Assembly: GCA_944381825.1 (NCBI GenBank)
Contig: CALWMK010000013.1
Location: 1 to 42,966 of the forward strand
Direction of reading: 5' to 3'
Source: an uncultured Clostridia bacterium
GTDB taxonomy: Bacteria; Bacillota; Clostridia; Christensenellales; UBA1242
Length of the DNA stretch: 42,966 bases
The position numbers and the translations under genes were made by a program. Below are positions 8,080 through 18,347 of this stretch, one piece after another (the first letter of the stretch is position 1; every line of letters starts with the position of its first letter). The notes beneath the pieces were generated by a model, which made no database searches, was not told where the DNA came from, and saw only the letters and a list, made by a program, of their open reading frames with translations.

Positions 8080-11000
8080 CTACAATTCTTTTTCCCATTG
8101 CAAAATTGGATATTCACTTCCCTCAGCATAAACATAATCAGTTGCATTTAAGCTTACAAGTAAATCAACACTATTTGAAAAACTATTTGCTGAAAATCCG
8201 CTTGGACCATTGTTAATAACAACCATTCCAGAAACTTGCACATAATACGAAGTTGTTTGCTTGGTGGTGTCTTGAGCATTTGAATAACCAACAAGTAAAC
8301 CTATAAATGCGGTGCCTCGTTCTGAATTTAATGTTTGTATATTATTTGTTGAACTATAGCAATTATTAATTACAATTCCATTTTGATTAGAAGCATAACC
8401 TACCAAGCCACCAACATACAAAGTTCTTGTTTGAGAATTTAAATCAATAATAATATTTTGTGCATTTGAATAAGAATTTTTGATTATGCCTTGATTGTGT
8501 CCAACCAATCCTCCAACATAGCTTATAGCATTTCCTGTAGTTGTAACAAATCCTTCAATATTTCCCTTATTATAACATTCTTCAATGCTAGAATTAACAT
8601 GAGCAGAAGCCACAACACCACCAACAACAAATGTTTTAGCATATATTCTAATATTGCCTTCATTGCCACATTGTAATACCTTTCCATAAGTTCTTGAAGA
8701 CGATGGAGAAACTGTGTTGTTGTATACTATACCGCCTACATACAAATTTGAATTTCTAATTTCATGCTGTGTTTTTATTCCATCCAAGTTTATAATTGCC
8801 TTGTTGAACGATTTGCTAACAATACCATAGTTGTTGCATGCAAGTGCACCAAAATAGAAATCAATACTTTTATTAAGAGAGGAAGTGTAGCTAAAAGCAT
8901 TTACTGTACAATTTTCTATTGTTCCATAATTGTAAACGCACAATGCAGAAACATACAAACTTGTGATAGAAGAAATATTATTTTGCGTTATGTTAGCATT
9001 TATTTTTAAATTTTCAATTCTACCTTTCACTCCCAATGTATTAAATAGGGCAACTGAAGAATTAGAACTGTTTGTTAAAGTATAATAAATTTCATAATTA
9101 TTTCCATTGAATATATTTTCAAACTGAGTAATTGTTTCGGAAACAAATAAGTTTTGGCCAAGTGAAAAATAGAAAACTTCTTCCCCACCAAAATAAGATG
9201 GTTTTGATTGTCTATAATTTATATTTGCAAAATCACTTTCTGAAGTTAAAAGATAAGGATTTTGTTTTGAGCCATCACCAGAGGTGAATAGATTATTATT
9301 TATAAGCGTGAAAGGTATTTCCATACCATTGTAATCTAATACAAAACTTTCATCGCGAACCAAACCTTCCTTTATCTCCTCATTGTTGAAATAGACATAA
9401 GATGATGCAACATTTCCGCCAGAAAGCACAACGCATATACTAATTCTATGAAGTCCAATTTCTTTTGGATAAAAACTGGTTTGTTTTGATAAATATGTGT
9501 TTTTTTCAAGAACCACGATGTTTTTGTTTTCATCAAGACTAACAAGTTCGTCAACAATTCTAAAGATTACATCGCTTCCTTCTGAATCATAAGTCCAAGA
9601 AATTTCTCTTTGTCTTTCACTATATTCTAATCCACTAGTAATTGACATAGGTGGTGAAACCGTTCTCAGTTCACTAGGATTTGAAGAAATAATCTTGTTT
9701 TTTGTTATAGGAATCACGGTTATTGTGTAGCTTAAAAGATTAGAATTTGGTGTCAAAAGAGCACTACCATCAATTTCTGCATAATAGCAATCTTCTTCTC
9801 CATCAAAGCCCTTTTTGATGTTCAAATTTCTTGTGTCTAAAATATATGTTTCACCATTCATATTGCTATATCTAACTACATAATTATAGTCTGTTATTTC
9901 TTTAATATAATTAAATAATTTCCATCGAATAACAAAACCTTCTTCATCACCTTCTAAATAAACAACATCACCAATTTCAGAAAGCTTTTCATAGCCACTA
10001 TCCAAACTAAAATCTGAATTTAGAATTCCAAAATTGTCGCCTATGGTTTGAATTTTAATGTCGTATACTCTATCTGCAACAATGTTATTATAAATTAACA
10101 AGTCTTCTTGATTTAACAATGCCGAATCAAAAATATTATTTTTTACCATAAAAGCATATTCTTCGCCATCTCTTATAAAACTTATTTTATAATTATTGCT
10201 CTTCTCGTCAGTTGCATCCCAAGAAATGATTCCATCTTCTACTTTTATATTTTGAACTTGTTTGAGTTTATAAAATTCAATTGTTGAAGCATTAGTGATT
10301 TTGCTTAAAAGCAATTTGTATTCCTTTCCATCTTCTGTGCGAATATGTGTTAATGTTGAATAGGCTTGTATATAGATTTTATAATTTCCCGCTTTGTAGT
10401 TTGAATTTAATTCTGTTAAAACATATTGCTCACCATTAAGGGTAATAAAATTACTATTATTTAAATATAATTCTGGATAATAGTTTAAGGAATCAAAACT
10501 AAGCTTATATCCATTCACAGAAGCATTGCTATAATCACTCACATTTTTCCATACCAAATTACCTTCATATGTTTTTGCATCTTCTACTGAAGGAAGCAAA
10601 ATAGCATCAATCCCACTGCTCATCAAATTAGATATTGCGTAACTTGTGCTGGAACTAGATAAATTGTCAAAAGTTGATCCTAGTGTTCTAAAATTATAGT
10701 TATTATATCCTTCAATTTGTGATTCAAATTCGGTTTTATCTCTATTCAATTTTTGAGCAATAGGTTCAGTTTGGGTTCCAATAATAACTTGATAACCACA
10801 ATTTCCAATCACATTATCCCATACAAATATACCATTCAAAACCTTGGCATTAGGAGCCTTTAGTTTTGTTATTTTTCCTAAATCTGTTTCCTTTCCAGAA
10901 ATTACATTTGTTCCATTACCAATTGCCTGCATAATTAGCGAATATGTTAATACATTCCCAAGTGAATCACTTTCTTGCAATTGAGCAAAATCCCAAGAAT

Positions 11001-14000
11001 TATTAGTAAAATCTTTTTCAATATTATAGTTTGAATTTGATGTTAAAAGTTTTAATTTATAGCCTGTTGTTTGCGAAACGGTATCCCAATTTAGTATTCC
11101 ATCTAATAAACTTGCGCTAATTTGAGGAAGAACTAAAATATCCAATGAGTTTGATACAAAACCATTTAAATAGTATGAGTTGTCACCAGCAACCATAACA
11201 AAGAGTTTATGATTGCCAGAAGCTAGATTTCCGTTATTGACCAGTTCACGCAAATCTACAAAAAGCTGATTTGTTTGATAGACAACTGTTCGTTTTCCCA
11301 CATTATTTTCTGAAATTATTAAATATTTAAATTCAGCACCATAAGTTTTATTTTGTGGCAAGAAAATTTCATCCCAAGATAGAATATAATTGGAAATGCT
11401 TATCTTTGGCGCATGAGGGATATAAACTTCGAAGCCTGTATTGTTCATAGATGTCAACCATGTTTTGCTATTGCCTTGTTGACTTAAAGTCAAATAATGC
11501 GCGCCAGGTGTTAAATTGCCAATTTCATGTGTTAAAAATGAAGTATTAGGCCAACCGAACTGAAAATCATCTTTAAGTCCTAAAGAGGGGGCTATTAACT
11601 TAAACAATTCACTATCAGCCAATGCTGGACGGAAAAGCTTAAAAGCTTCAATATTATATTTTCTTATAATATTTTGATTGTCTACAAAGGTAAATGTAAT
11701 CAAATTGTCTGCCAGTTCTTCGATTATATTACTATAAACAAAAGGATTTGAACCTTCATTTAATGTTATTGTTTGATTTATAAAATCGATATCAACATCG
11801 TAATCAAGACCGCTCGCTTTCCAAATCAAATTGCCATTAATCAATGATATTTCATCTGGAGCTTTTAATTTTGTAATTTCTTGTAAAATGTTATTTTCTT
11901 CATCTTTTGTTTTATAAAAGGTAGAAACAAAGCTTGGCGCAACTTCACCCTCTTCTACATTATAAACCGCTCTAACTCCAAAATAATATTTTATATTTTT
12001 TTCTTTGCTACCAAAACTTTCAGGCACAACAAAGTAGGTTTGATTTGTTGGAGTTGAAATTTCAATATAATACTCAACAAATTGATTATAATCTAGCTGT
12101 TCATCGTCTGTTATGTTATAATAATATAAATAATACGCATTGGCATTTTCAACTGGAGCCCATATCAATCTGCCATCCTCAATTTCTAATTGTGGCGCTT
12201 CTAATTTTTTAAAGCCTTTAACTTTAACTTCTTTGGACGACAAGCAATAGAACTCACCATCAACAAGATTAGAATTTCCAATTGATTTTAAAAATACATT
12301 ATAATCTCCACCCAAAATGTTAAGATTATTGCAATTTATATTATAATAATTTTCATAACTAACTATTGAAATTTCTTTTGAACCACTTAAATGAATTAAA
12401 GTGGCGCTAGAATTTTCTGTTTTTGTATAACTTATTTTAAAATTGTTAACATTTTTTTTGCTCCAAGAATATGAAATCGTTTCTGAATTGTTAGGATTTT
12501 CTAATACTTTAATTTTTATAGCTGATGAATAGTCAGAATAAAGCATATTTGCTTCCTTTGAAGTTGCTTGCACCCTTATTGTATATAAACTATTAGTTGA
12601 AAGTTTTTTGCTTCCCTCATAAATTTCATTTGAACTATAAGTAGAATTTGGATCATTTTTGATTAGATCATATTCAAATTCATTTTCATCACATTTTGCT
12701 CTATATCCGCCTGCCAATTCAACCTCGTCAAAATCAAAATCTCCAAGTGTTACCTTTAAATTTTGCAAGGTGGAAAGTTTAAATGCTGTAAAGTTTTCAT
12801 CTCCCGCGCTATTTTGTCTATAGGTTGAATCTAAAACAACATTTTCTTTAATTAAGGTAGTTGTCACATTTCCAACATTTTTAACATTTGCAACTATTTG
12901 TCCACTAATTCCAGTTAATAGATCAAAGTTTTCATTTATTGATTTGACAAAAAGTGTTTCTAAATCTTCGTTGCCATATTTATAACCCAATTTTAAAAGA
13001 TAACTAATTGCAGAAACATCTTGATTTTTTGTCCATGTTAAAATTCCGTTTTGAGCAAAAATATTTGAGACTGGAGCCAATCTTTTTCCACTTATTTCAC
13101 ATGGCTTAGAATCCATTTCAACATTAGAGGTGGCAATTATTGAAATATTGAACAATCCTTCTGTTAATTGTCTATCAAAATCTCCAACAATTTCATAAAT
13201 CAATTTTCCAAATTCATTTGGCTTATGCGCTTCGTCTACAAAAACGGTGTTGTCCAAACTCAAAATGTATACAATATCATTTCTTGTTTTTAATTCTCCA
13301 ACATCTATTTGTAAATAAAGTTTACTTTTAACATTAGTATCTCTGTAAAAACCTTCATATTTTAAACTTGATAAACGTTTTTGTTCAGAAATGCAAGTAT
13401 TTGAATTTAGATAACCATCGCAAGTAGAGTAAACCTCAAAAATAAATTTTCCATCTTCAACAATTTCATTCCACTCATTAGGATACGAAAAATTTTGCCC
13501 CGAAGTTAAATTTTTTGTCAAAATCACTTTTTCATTGTCATCTGTTTTAAATTTAACAACTAAAACATTGGTTGAGTTTGAATCGCTTAAAATTTCTAAA
13601 TGATTACCATAAGTTGTAATTTTAGGTTTAGAAAGCTTTATAATTTCAAAGGAAGTAAATTCACTAGAAAGAATGTTTTGACCATTTCCTAAAGCTAAGA
13701 CATTAAAAATGACAACTCCACTATAATTCATTTCAATGACTTCGCCATAATCATGACTAAGATTGGTTGTTTTATTAAAAGTTGATATGTTATTTTGAGC
13801 AAGTTCATAATATGTTACATATCCTAAAGAACTTACATTTTGAGAATAACTAAATACACCCTCTTTAGACACAAAAAGTGAATCTTTTTGTATAGGTGCC
13901 AATCTTTGAACCAATGCGTTTTCACTCATACTTGATGAAATACAATTTTCTTTTGTTGCGATAACACCTATTTTGAAATTACCATTATTTGAACTATCAT

Positions 14001-17000
14001 ATTGAAATTTATCTGTTGTCAAACTATTTTGTGAAGTTTTGGCAAACAATGCGTCATTCACATAGATTTCGTAAAAATCGGCACCATTGACTGCATCAAA
14101 TGAAATTGTAACATTTTTTTGACTAATCTCATCCTCTGCCACAATTTTTATATTTGTAACTTTGGGCAATTTTGCAAGTGTGGTATTTTGTCCAAATTTT
14201 CCGCTTAAATATCCAACTGTCTCATCGGCACTTAAAGTATAAGGATTAACCAAACCTCTAACACAAATTTCATAGTTTAAAATATCATCATCAATAAGTT
14301 CTGAGATTTGCTCATCAAAAATAGAAATTTGATTTGTATAAACTTTTAAAAGTGTTTCTTTGTTTCCACCAACAAATTTGATTTCGTAAGCATCTGCATC
14401 AGCTAGTCTTTCCCAAGTTATCAAATTATCTTGTATTAATGGCGTTTGCAAAACATTTAGTCGTTTAAAATTAAAAATTGTTTTTGAACTGTTTAAGTAG
14501 AAAATATCACCAATTAAACCAGAAGCAATATTTCGCAGTGAAATAGAGGTAAGATTTTGATCAATTTCACTTAAATTGTAATCTTTTAATTCAACTTTAT
14601 CATTAACTAAAATACATTTACTTCCTTCAAGTTGATCGGCTTGAATACTTTCGTTTTGTAAAACATTTAAGTTTAAAATCTCATTAACTCGTGAGAGTTT
14701 AATTGTTTGCCAATCTGAAGGCAAATAATTGTCTGCAACGGCTTGTACAGCAAGAATGGCTTCTTCATCTATTTGTGGTGATTGAAAACTTGTCAATGTT
14801 GTATTGCTTATATTTTCATTGAAAGAAATGTTATAACTTGTAGCGTTGAGAACTTGATTCCATATTATAGTAACATATTGTTGTTCTAAACTGTTTTCTG
14901 GTGTGATATTCAAAGGACTTGGTTTAGCTAATCTTTGAAGTAAAAAAGGTTCGCTTTCAAGTGAAGAAATTTTCCCCAAATCGCCATTGCTTATTTCCAT
15001 TGGTGAAATATATGCTGTTATATACAAATTAGCCCCATCACCATAGGCTTCTATAAATTCTTTAAGCTGAACATTTTCTAACAGATTAAGGCTATTTTCA
15101 TCACTTTCGATTGTGATAGCATTTGTGGAATTTTCAAATCTAATGATATATTTTTCTGCATCAACATTTTTTGACCATTTCAAAATATTGTTTGAAAGTG
15201 AAATATTTGTAACTTTTTCTAATCTTTTTACATTGAAAGAAGAAATTTCACTATCGATAAAATAATAATTTTCATAATCTTGTTTGGCTAAAAATCTTAC
15301 ATTAACTGAAAATTGGTCTTTTTCATCAAAATTTTCTGTTTCAATGTCATTTATCATTATTTGTATTGGTTTAATAGAATTGGCTGAAGTAGGAATGTTT
15401 TTAACTTCAAGCACTCCGTTTGAGTCAACTTTTAATGATTCCGGCAATGGCAATTTTTCAATGACTACGCTACTAAATTGAGAATCTAATAATGTGCCTT
15501 CTCCATTGTTTTCTGCAGAATTATCAACCGATTTCGCAATTGCTTTAAAGGTAAAAATCCCACTATTAGCAACAACATTTGCAACAGAAACTTCCAAATT
15601 TTGCGAAAGAGTTGCAAACTCAACATCGTTTAATAATATTACATACTCATCAGCAGACTCTACTTGTGAGATAACCAACTTTTGATTTTGTTTGTCGAAA
15701 TACATTTGTGGAGTTTTGAGGTGCTCAATTATTTTGAAATTTATTTTTGAACTAGCAAGTGCTGAAAGAAAATCGCTTTCATTTCCGATTGCAAAAATTT
15801 CAAGGCTATAATTTCCATAACTCAAATTATTTTTAGATAAATAATTTAAATTCGTTGTATTTGCTTCATATTTTTGATTGTTTTTGTATAAAACATAATC
15901 AAAATAATTAACTCCAGCTTCAATTTCCCAATTAACTTTGTTTTCATCTTGCAATAACTCAGGACTAGAAAGACGAACAACATTTAAAATATTGCTCTTT
16001 GCATCTTCTGAAAGCACAAAATAATTTAAGCCTTGATTAGAAAAAGAATTGTCAAATCCAATAACCTTTATTTCATAATTTTTAGCTTCTGAAAATAGTT
16101 CATCTGTTGGAAGTAATAATTTTAAAATTTCTTTACCGTCAAGCAGTTGTTTTGAATATTGAACAGTCACATCATCAATCAAAACTTGATATCCCTCACA
16201 ACCTGATACAGAAACAAAATCTAAATAGCTATATCCATCAACAACTTTATGTTTCAAATTAGTTATAGTTGGCAATTTTTTTATGTGGATTGTATTTGAT
16301 TTCTCACTATCTATTTGATTTTTTTCGCGGGCCATTTTAACAGCATAAACTTCATAAATTCCAGCATTTTCATTAAAGGTAAATTCGTTAGAAACAAAAT
16401 CATGGTCAATAGTTTCACCCGTAACTAAGTTTTTAATATAAATTTTAACATTTTCATCATCAGTTTTAAATTTATGTGTTGATTTATCAAAGGTTAAAGT
16501 TGGCACAGAAAGCTTTTCAATTGTGATAAAGTCTGAAGCATTAGAAGATAGCAAGTTATTATTATTTCCAAGTGCTTGTATTGAAACATAATATTGACCA
16601 TATTCAAATTCTTCAAATTTGTAACTACCAGTGTTATCATTGATATATTGAGTTAGTCCAACGCTTGTTTTTATTGTAAGTTTGTAAGTGGCGCCCAGTC
16701 CAGCTTGTGAAATATCAAAATTTAGAACACCATTTGAAACCGTCAAACTAGGGGTTTTTAGACGAATAAGCTTTAAATTTGTGACCTCGCTAAAAGCATT
16801 TTGCCTTTTAGCACGCACTTTAATTAAATATTCTTGTTCTTTTTGCAAATCTAATTGGCAAGAATTTGTTTCAAAACTTGTTGAAGTATTATTTATCTCA
16901 ACAACATATTCACAATTGTCTACACTATCCCATGAAAGAATTGATGTTTGGTCATCGTAAACTAAGTTTTGAATCTTATTCAAAACCTCAAATGAAATTT

Positions 17001-17568
17001 CTTCAGAAAATTCAGAATCTAAAAATGATGCATGTTTTGCTTTTACACTAACATGATATTTTCCCGGCTGAGAAATCTGTAAAAAGTTATTATTTGTAGA
17101 CTGAATGGAAGATGAACCATCTTTAACAATCTGCACATCATATGAACTTGCAAAAACAACTTTTTCATTACTAAATACAAAAGCTTGGTCCCATTTAACA
17201 TTCATATTTTCATAGTCAAAATTAAGACCTGCTACCTTTTGAAACTTTTCTTTTTTAGGTGTGACTTTAACGCTTAAATATGTAACTTTAGATGAGATTT
17301 TTGCCTCAATAATCGCCACTCCGCTTTCTCTTGCAATCAAAATATTATTAGGTGAAATAAAAGCTATTTGACTATTGCTAGTTGAAAATTTTAAATCTTT
17401 CAAAGAAACATTTTTTGTTTTTAAAATGGTGGAAAGCTCAAGTTCTTGCCCCACATTCATTTCAATTTCCGACTTTTCAAAAGATATTTGTGCATCATTC
17501 ACACATCCATAGAACAATCCCATGGAAAAAAAACACAACAGAATAATCAAAAATTTTTTAAATTTCAT
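8080..17568 (-). CDS. Giant Fn3-like repeat lipoprotein with Big_2 head and GLUG tail
   Basis: 3162 aa from ATG 17568, chosen because AAAGGTG sits 6 nt upstream. A GTG at 17577 lies inside that ribosome site. It begins with a lipoprotein signal (lipobox FYGC, cysteine 22), then a Big_2/Ig-like domain (about 25-105). From about 110 to 2750 there are roughly 30 degenerate ~85-90-residue units of fibronectin-III style, each carrying a core such as LxWxxVxxAxxYxI, a strand ending in VxAxG, and a KL linker. A GDGSKQNPYLL segment near 2762 then leads into GLUG-type repeats (YVGGLVGHNQGIIKNSYS, VGGIVYNN, VGGLVGYASN) to the end. The protein is lipid-anchored, extended and presumably adhesive or glycan-binding. 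No LPxTG or dockerin is present. It lies 21 bp behind tpiA without room for its own promoter in the gap, so it may be read from the glycolytic transcript. Confidence 0.88.
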   Translation of the reverse strand: MKFKKFLIILLCFFSMGLFYGCVNDAQISFEKSEIEMNVGQELELSTILKTKNVSLKDLKFSTSNSQIAFISPNNILIARESGVAIIEAKISSKVTYLSVKVTPKKEKFQKVAGLNFDYENMNVKWDQAFVFSNEKVVFASSYDVQIVKDGSSSIQSTNNNFLQISQPGKYHVSVKAKHASFLDSEFSEEISFEVLNKIQNLVYDDQTSILSWDSVDNCEYVVEINNTSTSFETNSCQLDLQKEQEYLIKVRAKRQNAFSEVTNLKLIRLKTPSLTVSNGVLNFDISQAGLGATYKLTIKTSVGLTQYINDNTGSYKFEEFEYGQYYVSIQALGNNNNLLSSNASDFITIEKLSVPTLTFDKSTHKFKTDDENVKIYIKNLVTGETIDHDFVSNEFTFNENAGIYEVYAVKMAREKNQIDSEKSNTIHIKKLPTITNLKHKVVDGYSYLDFVSVSGCEGYQVLIDDVTVQYSKQLLDGKEILKLLLPTDELFSEAKNYEIKVIGFDNSFSNQGLNYFVLSEDAKSNILNVVRLSSPELLQDENKVNWEIEAGVNYFDYVLYKNNQKYEANTTNLNYLSKNNLSYGNYSLEIFAIGNESDFLSALASSKINFKIIEHLKTPQMYFDKQNQKLVISQVESADEYVILLNDVEFATLSQNLEVSVANVVANSGIFTFKAIAKSVDNSAENNGEGTLLDSQFSSVVIEKLPLPESLKVDSNGVLEVKNIPTSANSIKPIQIMINDIETENFDEKDQFSVNVRFLAKQDYENYYFIDSEISSFNVKRLEKVTNISLSNNILKWSKNVDAEKYIIRFENSTNAITIESDENSLNLLENVQLKEFIEAYGDGANLYITAYISPMEISNGDLGKISSLESEPFLLQRLAKPSPLNITPENSLEQQYVTIIWNQVLNATSYNISFNENISNTTLTSFQSPQIDEEAILAVQAVADNYLPSDWQTIKLSRVNEILNLNVLQNESIQADQLEGSKCILVNDKVELKDYNLSEIDQNLTSISLRNIASGLIGDIFYLNSSKTIFNFKRLNVLQTPLIQDNLITWERLADADAYEIKFVGGNKETLLKVYTNQISIFDEQISELIDDDILNYEICVRGLVNPYTLSADETVGYLSGKFGQNTTLAKLPKVTNIKIVAEDEISQKNVTISFDAVNGADFYEIYVNDALFAKTSQNSLTTDKFQYDSSNNGNFKIGVIATKENCISSSMSENALVQRLAPIQKDSLFVSKEGVFSYSQNVSSLGYVTYYELAQNNISTFNKTTNLSHDYGEVIEMNYSGVVIFNVLALGNGQNILSSEFTSFEIIKLSKPKITTYGNHLEILSDSNSTNVLVVKFKTDDNEKVILTKNLTSGQNFSYPNEWNEIVEDGKFIFEVYSTCDGYLNSNTCISEQKRLSSLKYEGFYRDTNVKSKLYLQIDVGELKTRNDIVYILSLDNTVFVDEAHKPNEFGKLIYEIVGDFDRQLTEGLFNISIIATSNVEMDSKPCEISGKRLAPVSNIFAQNGILTWTKNQDVSAISYLLKLGYKYGNEDLETLFVKSINENFDLLTGISGQIVANVKNVGNVTTTLIKENVVLDSTYRQNSAGDENFTAFKLSTLQNLKVTLGDFDFDEVELAGGYRAKCDENEFEYDLIKNDPNSTYSSNEIYEGSKKLSTNSLYTIRVQATSKEANMLYSDYSSAIKIKVLENPNNSETISYSWSKKNVNNFKISYTKTENSSATLIHLSGSKEISIVSYENYYNINCNNLNILGGDYNVFLKSIGNSNLVDGEFYCLSSKEVKVKGFKKLEAPQLEIEDGRLIWAPVENANAYYLYYYNITDDEQLDYNQFVEYYIEISTPTNQTYFVVPESFGSKEKNIKYYFGVRAVYNVEEGEVAPSFVSTFYKTKDEENNILQEITKLKAPDEISLINGNLIWKASGLDYDVDIDFINQTITLNEGSNPFVYSNIIEELADNLITFTFVDNQNIIRKYNIEAFKLFRPALADSELFKLIAPSLGLKDDFQFGWPNTSFLTHEIGNLTPGAHYLTLSQQGNSKTWLTSMNNTGFEVYIPHAPKISISNYILSWDEIFLPQNKTYGAEFKYLIISENNVGKRTVVYQTNQLFVDLRELVNNGNLASGNHKLFVMVAGDNSYYLNGFVSNSLDILVLPQISASLLDGILNWDTVSQTTGYKLKLLTSNSNYNIEKDFTNNSWDFAQLQESDSLGNVLTYSLIMQAIGNGTNVISGKETDLGKITKLKAPNAKVLNGIFVWDNVIGNCGYQVIIGTQTEPIAQKLNRDKTEFESQIEGYNNYNFRTLGSTFDNLSSSSTSYAISNLMSSGIDAILLPSVEDAKTYEGNLVWKNVSDYSNASVNGYKLSFDSLNYYPELYLNNSNFITLNGEQYVLTELNSNYKAGNYKIYIQAYSTLTHIRTEDGKEYKLLLSKITNASTIEFYKLKQVQNIKVEDGIISWDATDEKSNNYKISFIRDGEEYAFMVKNNIFDSALLNQEDLLIYNNIVADRVYDIKIQTIGDNFGILNSDFSLDSGYEKLSEIGDVVYLEGDEEGFVIRWKLFNYIKEITDYNYVVRYSNMNGETYILDTRNLNIKKGFDGEEDCYYAEIDGSALLTPNSNLLSYTITVIPITKNKIISSNPSELRTVSPPMSITSGLEYSERQREISWTYDSEGSDVIFRIVDELVSLDENKNIVVLEKNTYLSKQTSFYPKEIGLHRISICVVLSGGNVASSYVYFNNEEIKEGLVRDESFVLDYNGMEIPFTLINNNLFTSGDGSKQNPYLLTSESDFANINYRQSKPSYFGGEEVFYFSLGQNLFVSETITQFENIFNGNNYEIYYTLTNSSNSSVALFNTLGVKGRIENLKINANITQNNISSITSLYVSALCVYNYGTIENCTVNAFSYTSSLNKSIDFYFGALACNNYGIVSKSFNKAIINLDGIKTQHEIRNSNLYVGGIVYNNTVSPSSSRTYGKVLQCGNEGNIRIYAKTFVVGGVVASAHVNSSIEECYNKGNIEGFVTTTGNAISYVGGLVGHNQGIIKNSYSNAQNIIIDLNSQTRTLYVGGLVGYASNQNGIVINNCYSSTNNIQTLNSERGTAFIGLLVGYSNAQDTTKQTTSYYVQVSGMVVINNGPSGFSANSFSNSVDLLVSLNATDYVYAEGSEYPILQWEKEL

Positions 17569-17589
17569 TCTTTTCACCTTTTATGTGAT

Positions 17590-18336
17590 TTATTTTACTT
17601 TTGCAATTTTTATAAAGCTATCTGGATTAAGCGAAGCTCCTCCAACCAATGCTCCATTAATTTCAGATAAAGACAATAGTGTTTTGGCATTATCTGGTTT
17701 TAAACTGCCTCCGTATAAAATATTCATATTCTTAGCAGCCTTTTCTGAAAAGTTTTGAGAAATGACATTTCGGATGTATTTGGCACATTCTTCAATTTGT
17801 TTTCCAGTTGGAGTTTTACCAGTACCTATTGCCCAAACAGGTTCATAAGCAATCAACACATTTTTAAGTTCATTTTCATAAAGCCCATTTAACGCTTGAT
17901 CCAATTGTTGTTTTAAAACTTGTTTGGTTTTTGAGGTTTCTCTTTCTTTTAAAGTTTCTCCAATACAAAGAACAGCTCTCATGCCATATTTTAAAAGAGT
18001 TTTAATTTTCTCATTTATTAGTTTGTAACTTTCTTCAAAATACATGCGTCTTTCGCTATGTCCAACCAACACTATTTTACAAGAAAGGTCCTTAAGCATT
18101 TTTGCACTTATTTCTCCAGTAAAAGCTCCGGATTCGTTTTGATGGACATTTTGAGCCCCAATTATAATTTTAGTGTTTAACAACATATCTTTTGCAAGAG
18201 CCAAACTTGTGTATGGGAAGCAAACCACAAGCTTGTTTGTTATTGATTCCGACAAAGTTATAAGTTCATCTAGATAGTTCTTTGTGTCTTCTTGAGTAAA
18301 GTTCATTTTCAAATTTGCAATTATAATTTTTTTCAT
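17590..18336 (-). CDS. tpiA: Triosephosphate isomerase
   Basis: 248 aa, normal family length. It interconverts dihydroxyacetone phosphate and glyceraldehyde 3-phosphate in glycolysis in the cytoplasm. The catalytic residues sit at canonical numbers: K10 in ANLKMN, H93 in GHSERR and E165 in AYEPVWAIGTGK. The phosphate-binding GGSL and GALVGGASL segments are near the C-terminus. The usual NWKMN tryptophan is leucine here. A GAGGTG ribosome site precedes the ATG, and the gene begins 11 bp after the pgk stop, so the two are clearly co-transcribed. Confidence 0.97.
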   Translation of the reverse strand: MKKIIIANLKMNFTQEDTKNYLDELITLSESITNKLVVCFPYTSLALAKDMLLNTKIIIGAQNVHQNESGAFTGEISAKMLKDLSCKIVLVGHSERRMYFEESYKLINEKIKTLLKYGMRAVLCIGETLKERETSKTKQVLKQQLDQALNGLYENELKNVLIAYEPVWAIGTGKTPTGKQIEECAKYIRNVISQNFSEKAAKNMNILYGGSLKPDNAKTLLSLSEINGALVGGASLNPDSFIKIAKVK

Positions 18337-18347
18337 ATTTCACCTCA

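Noticed and set aside
8491..9009. Plus-strand frames opposite the GLUG region
   Set aside because: They are shadows of the repeat-rich gene on the minus strand.
17569..17577. GTG start for the giant lipoprotein
   Set aside because: The GTG is part of the AAAGGTG ribosome site for the ATG at 17568.
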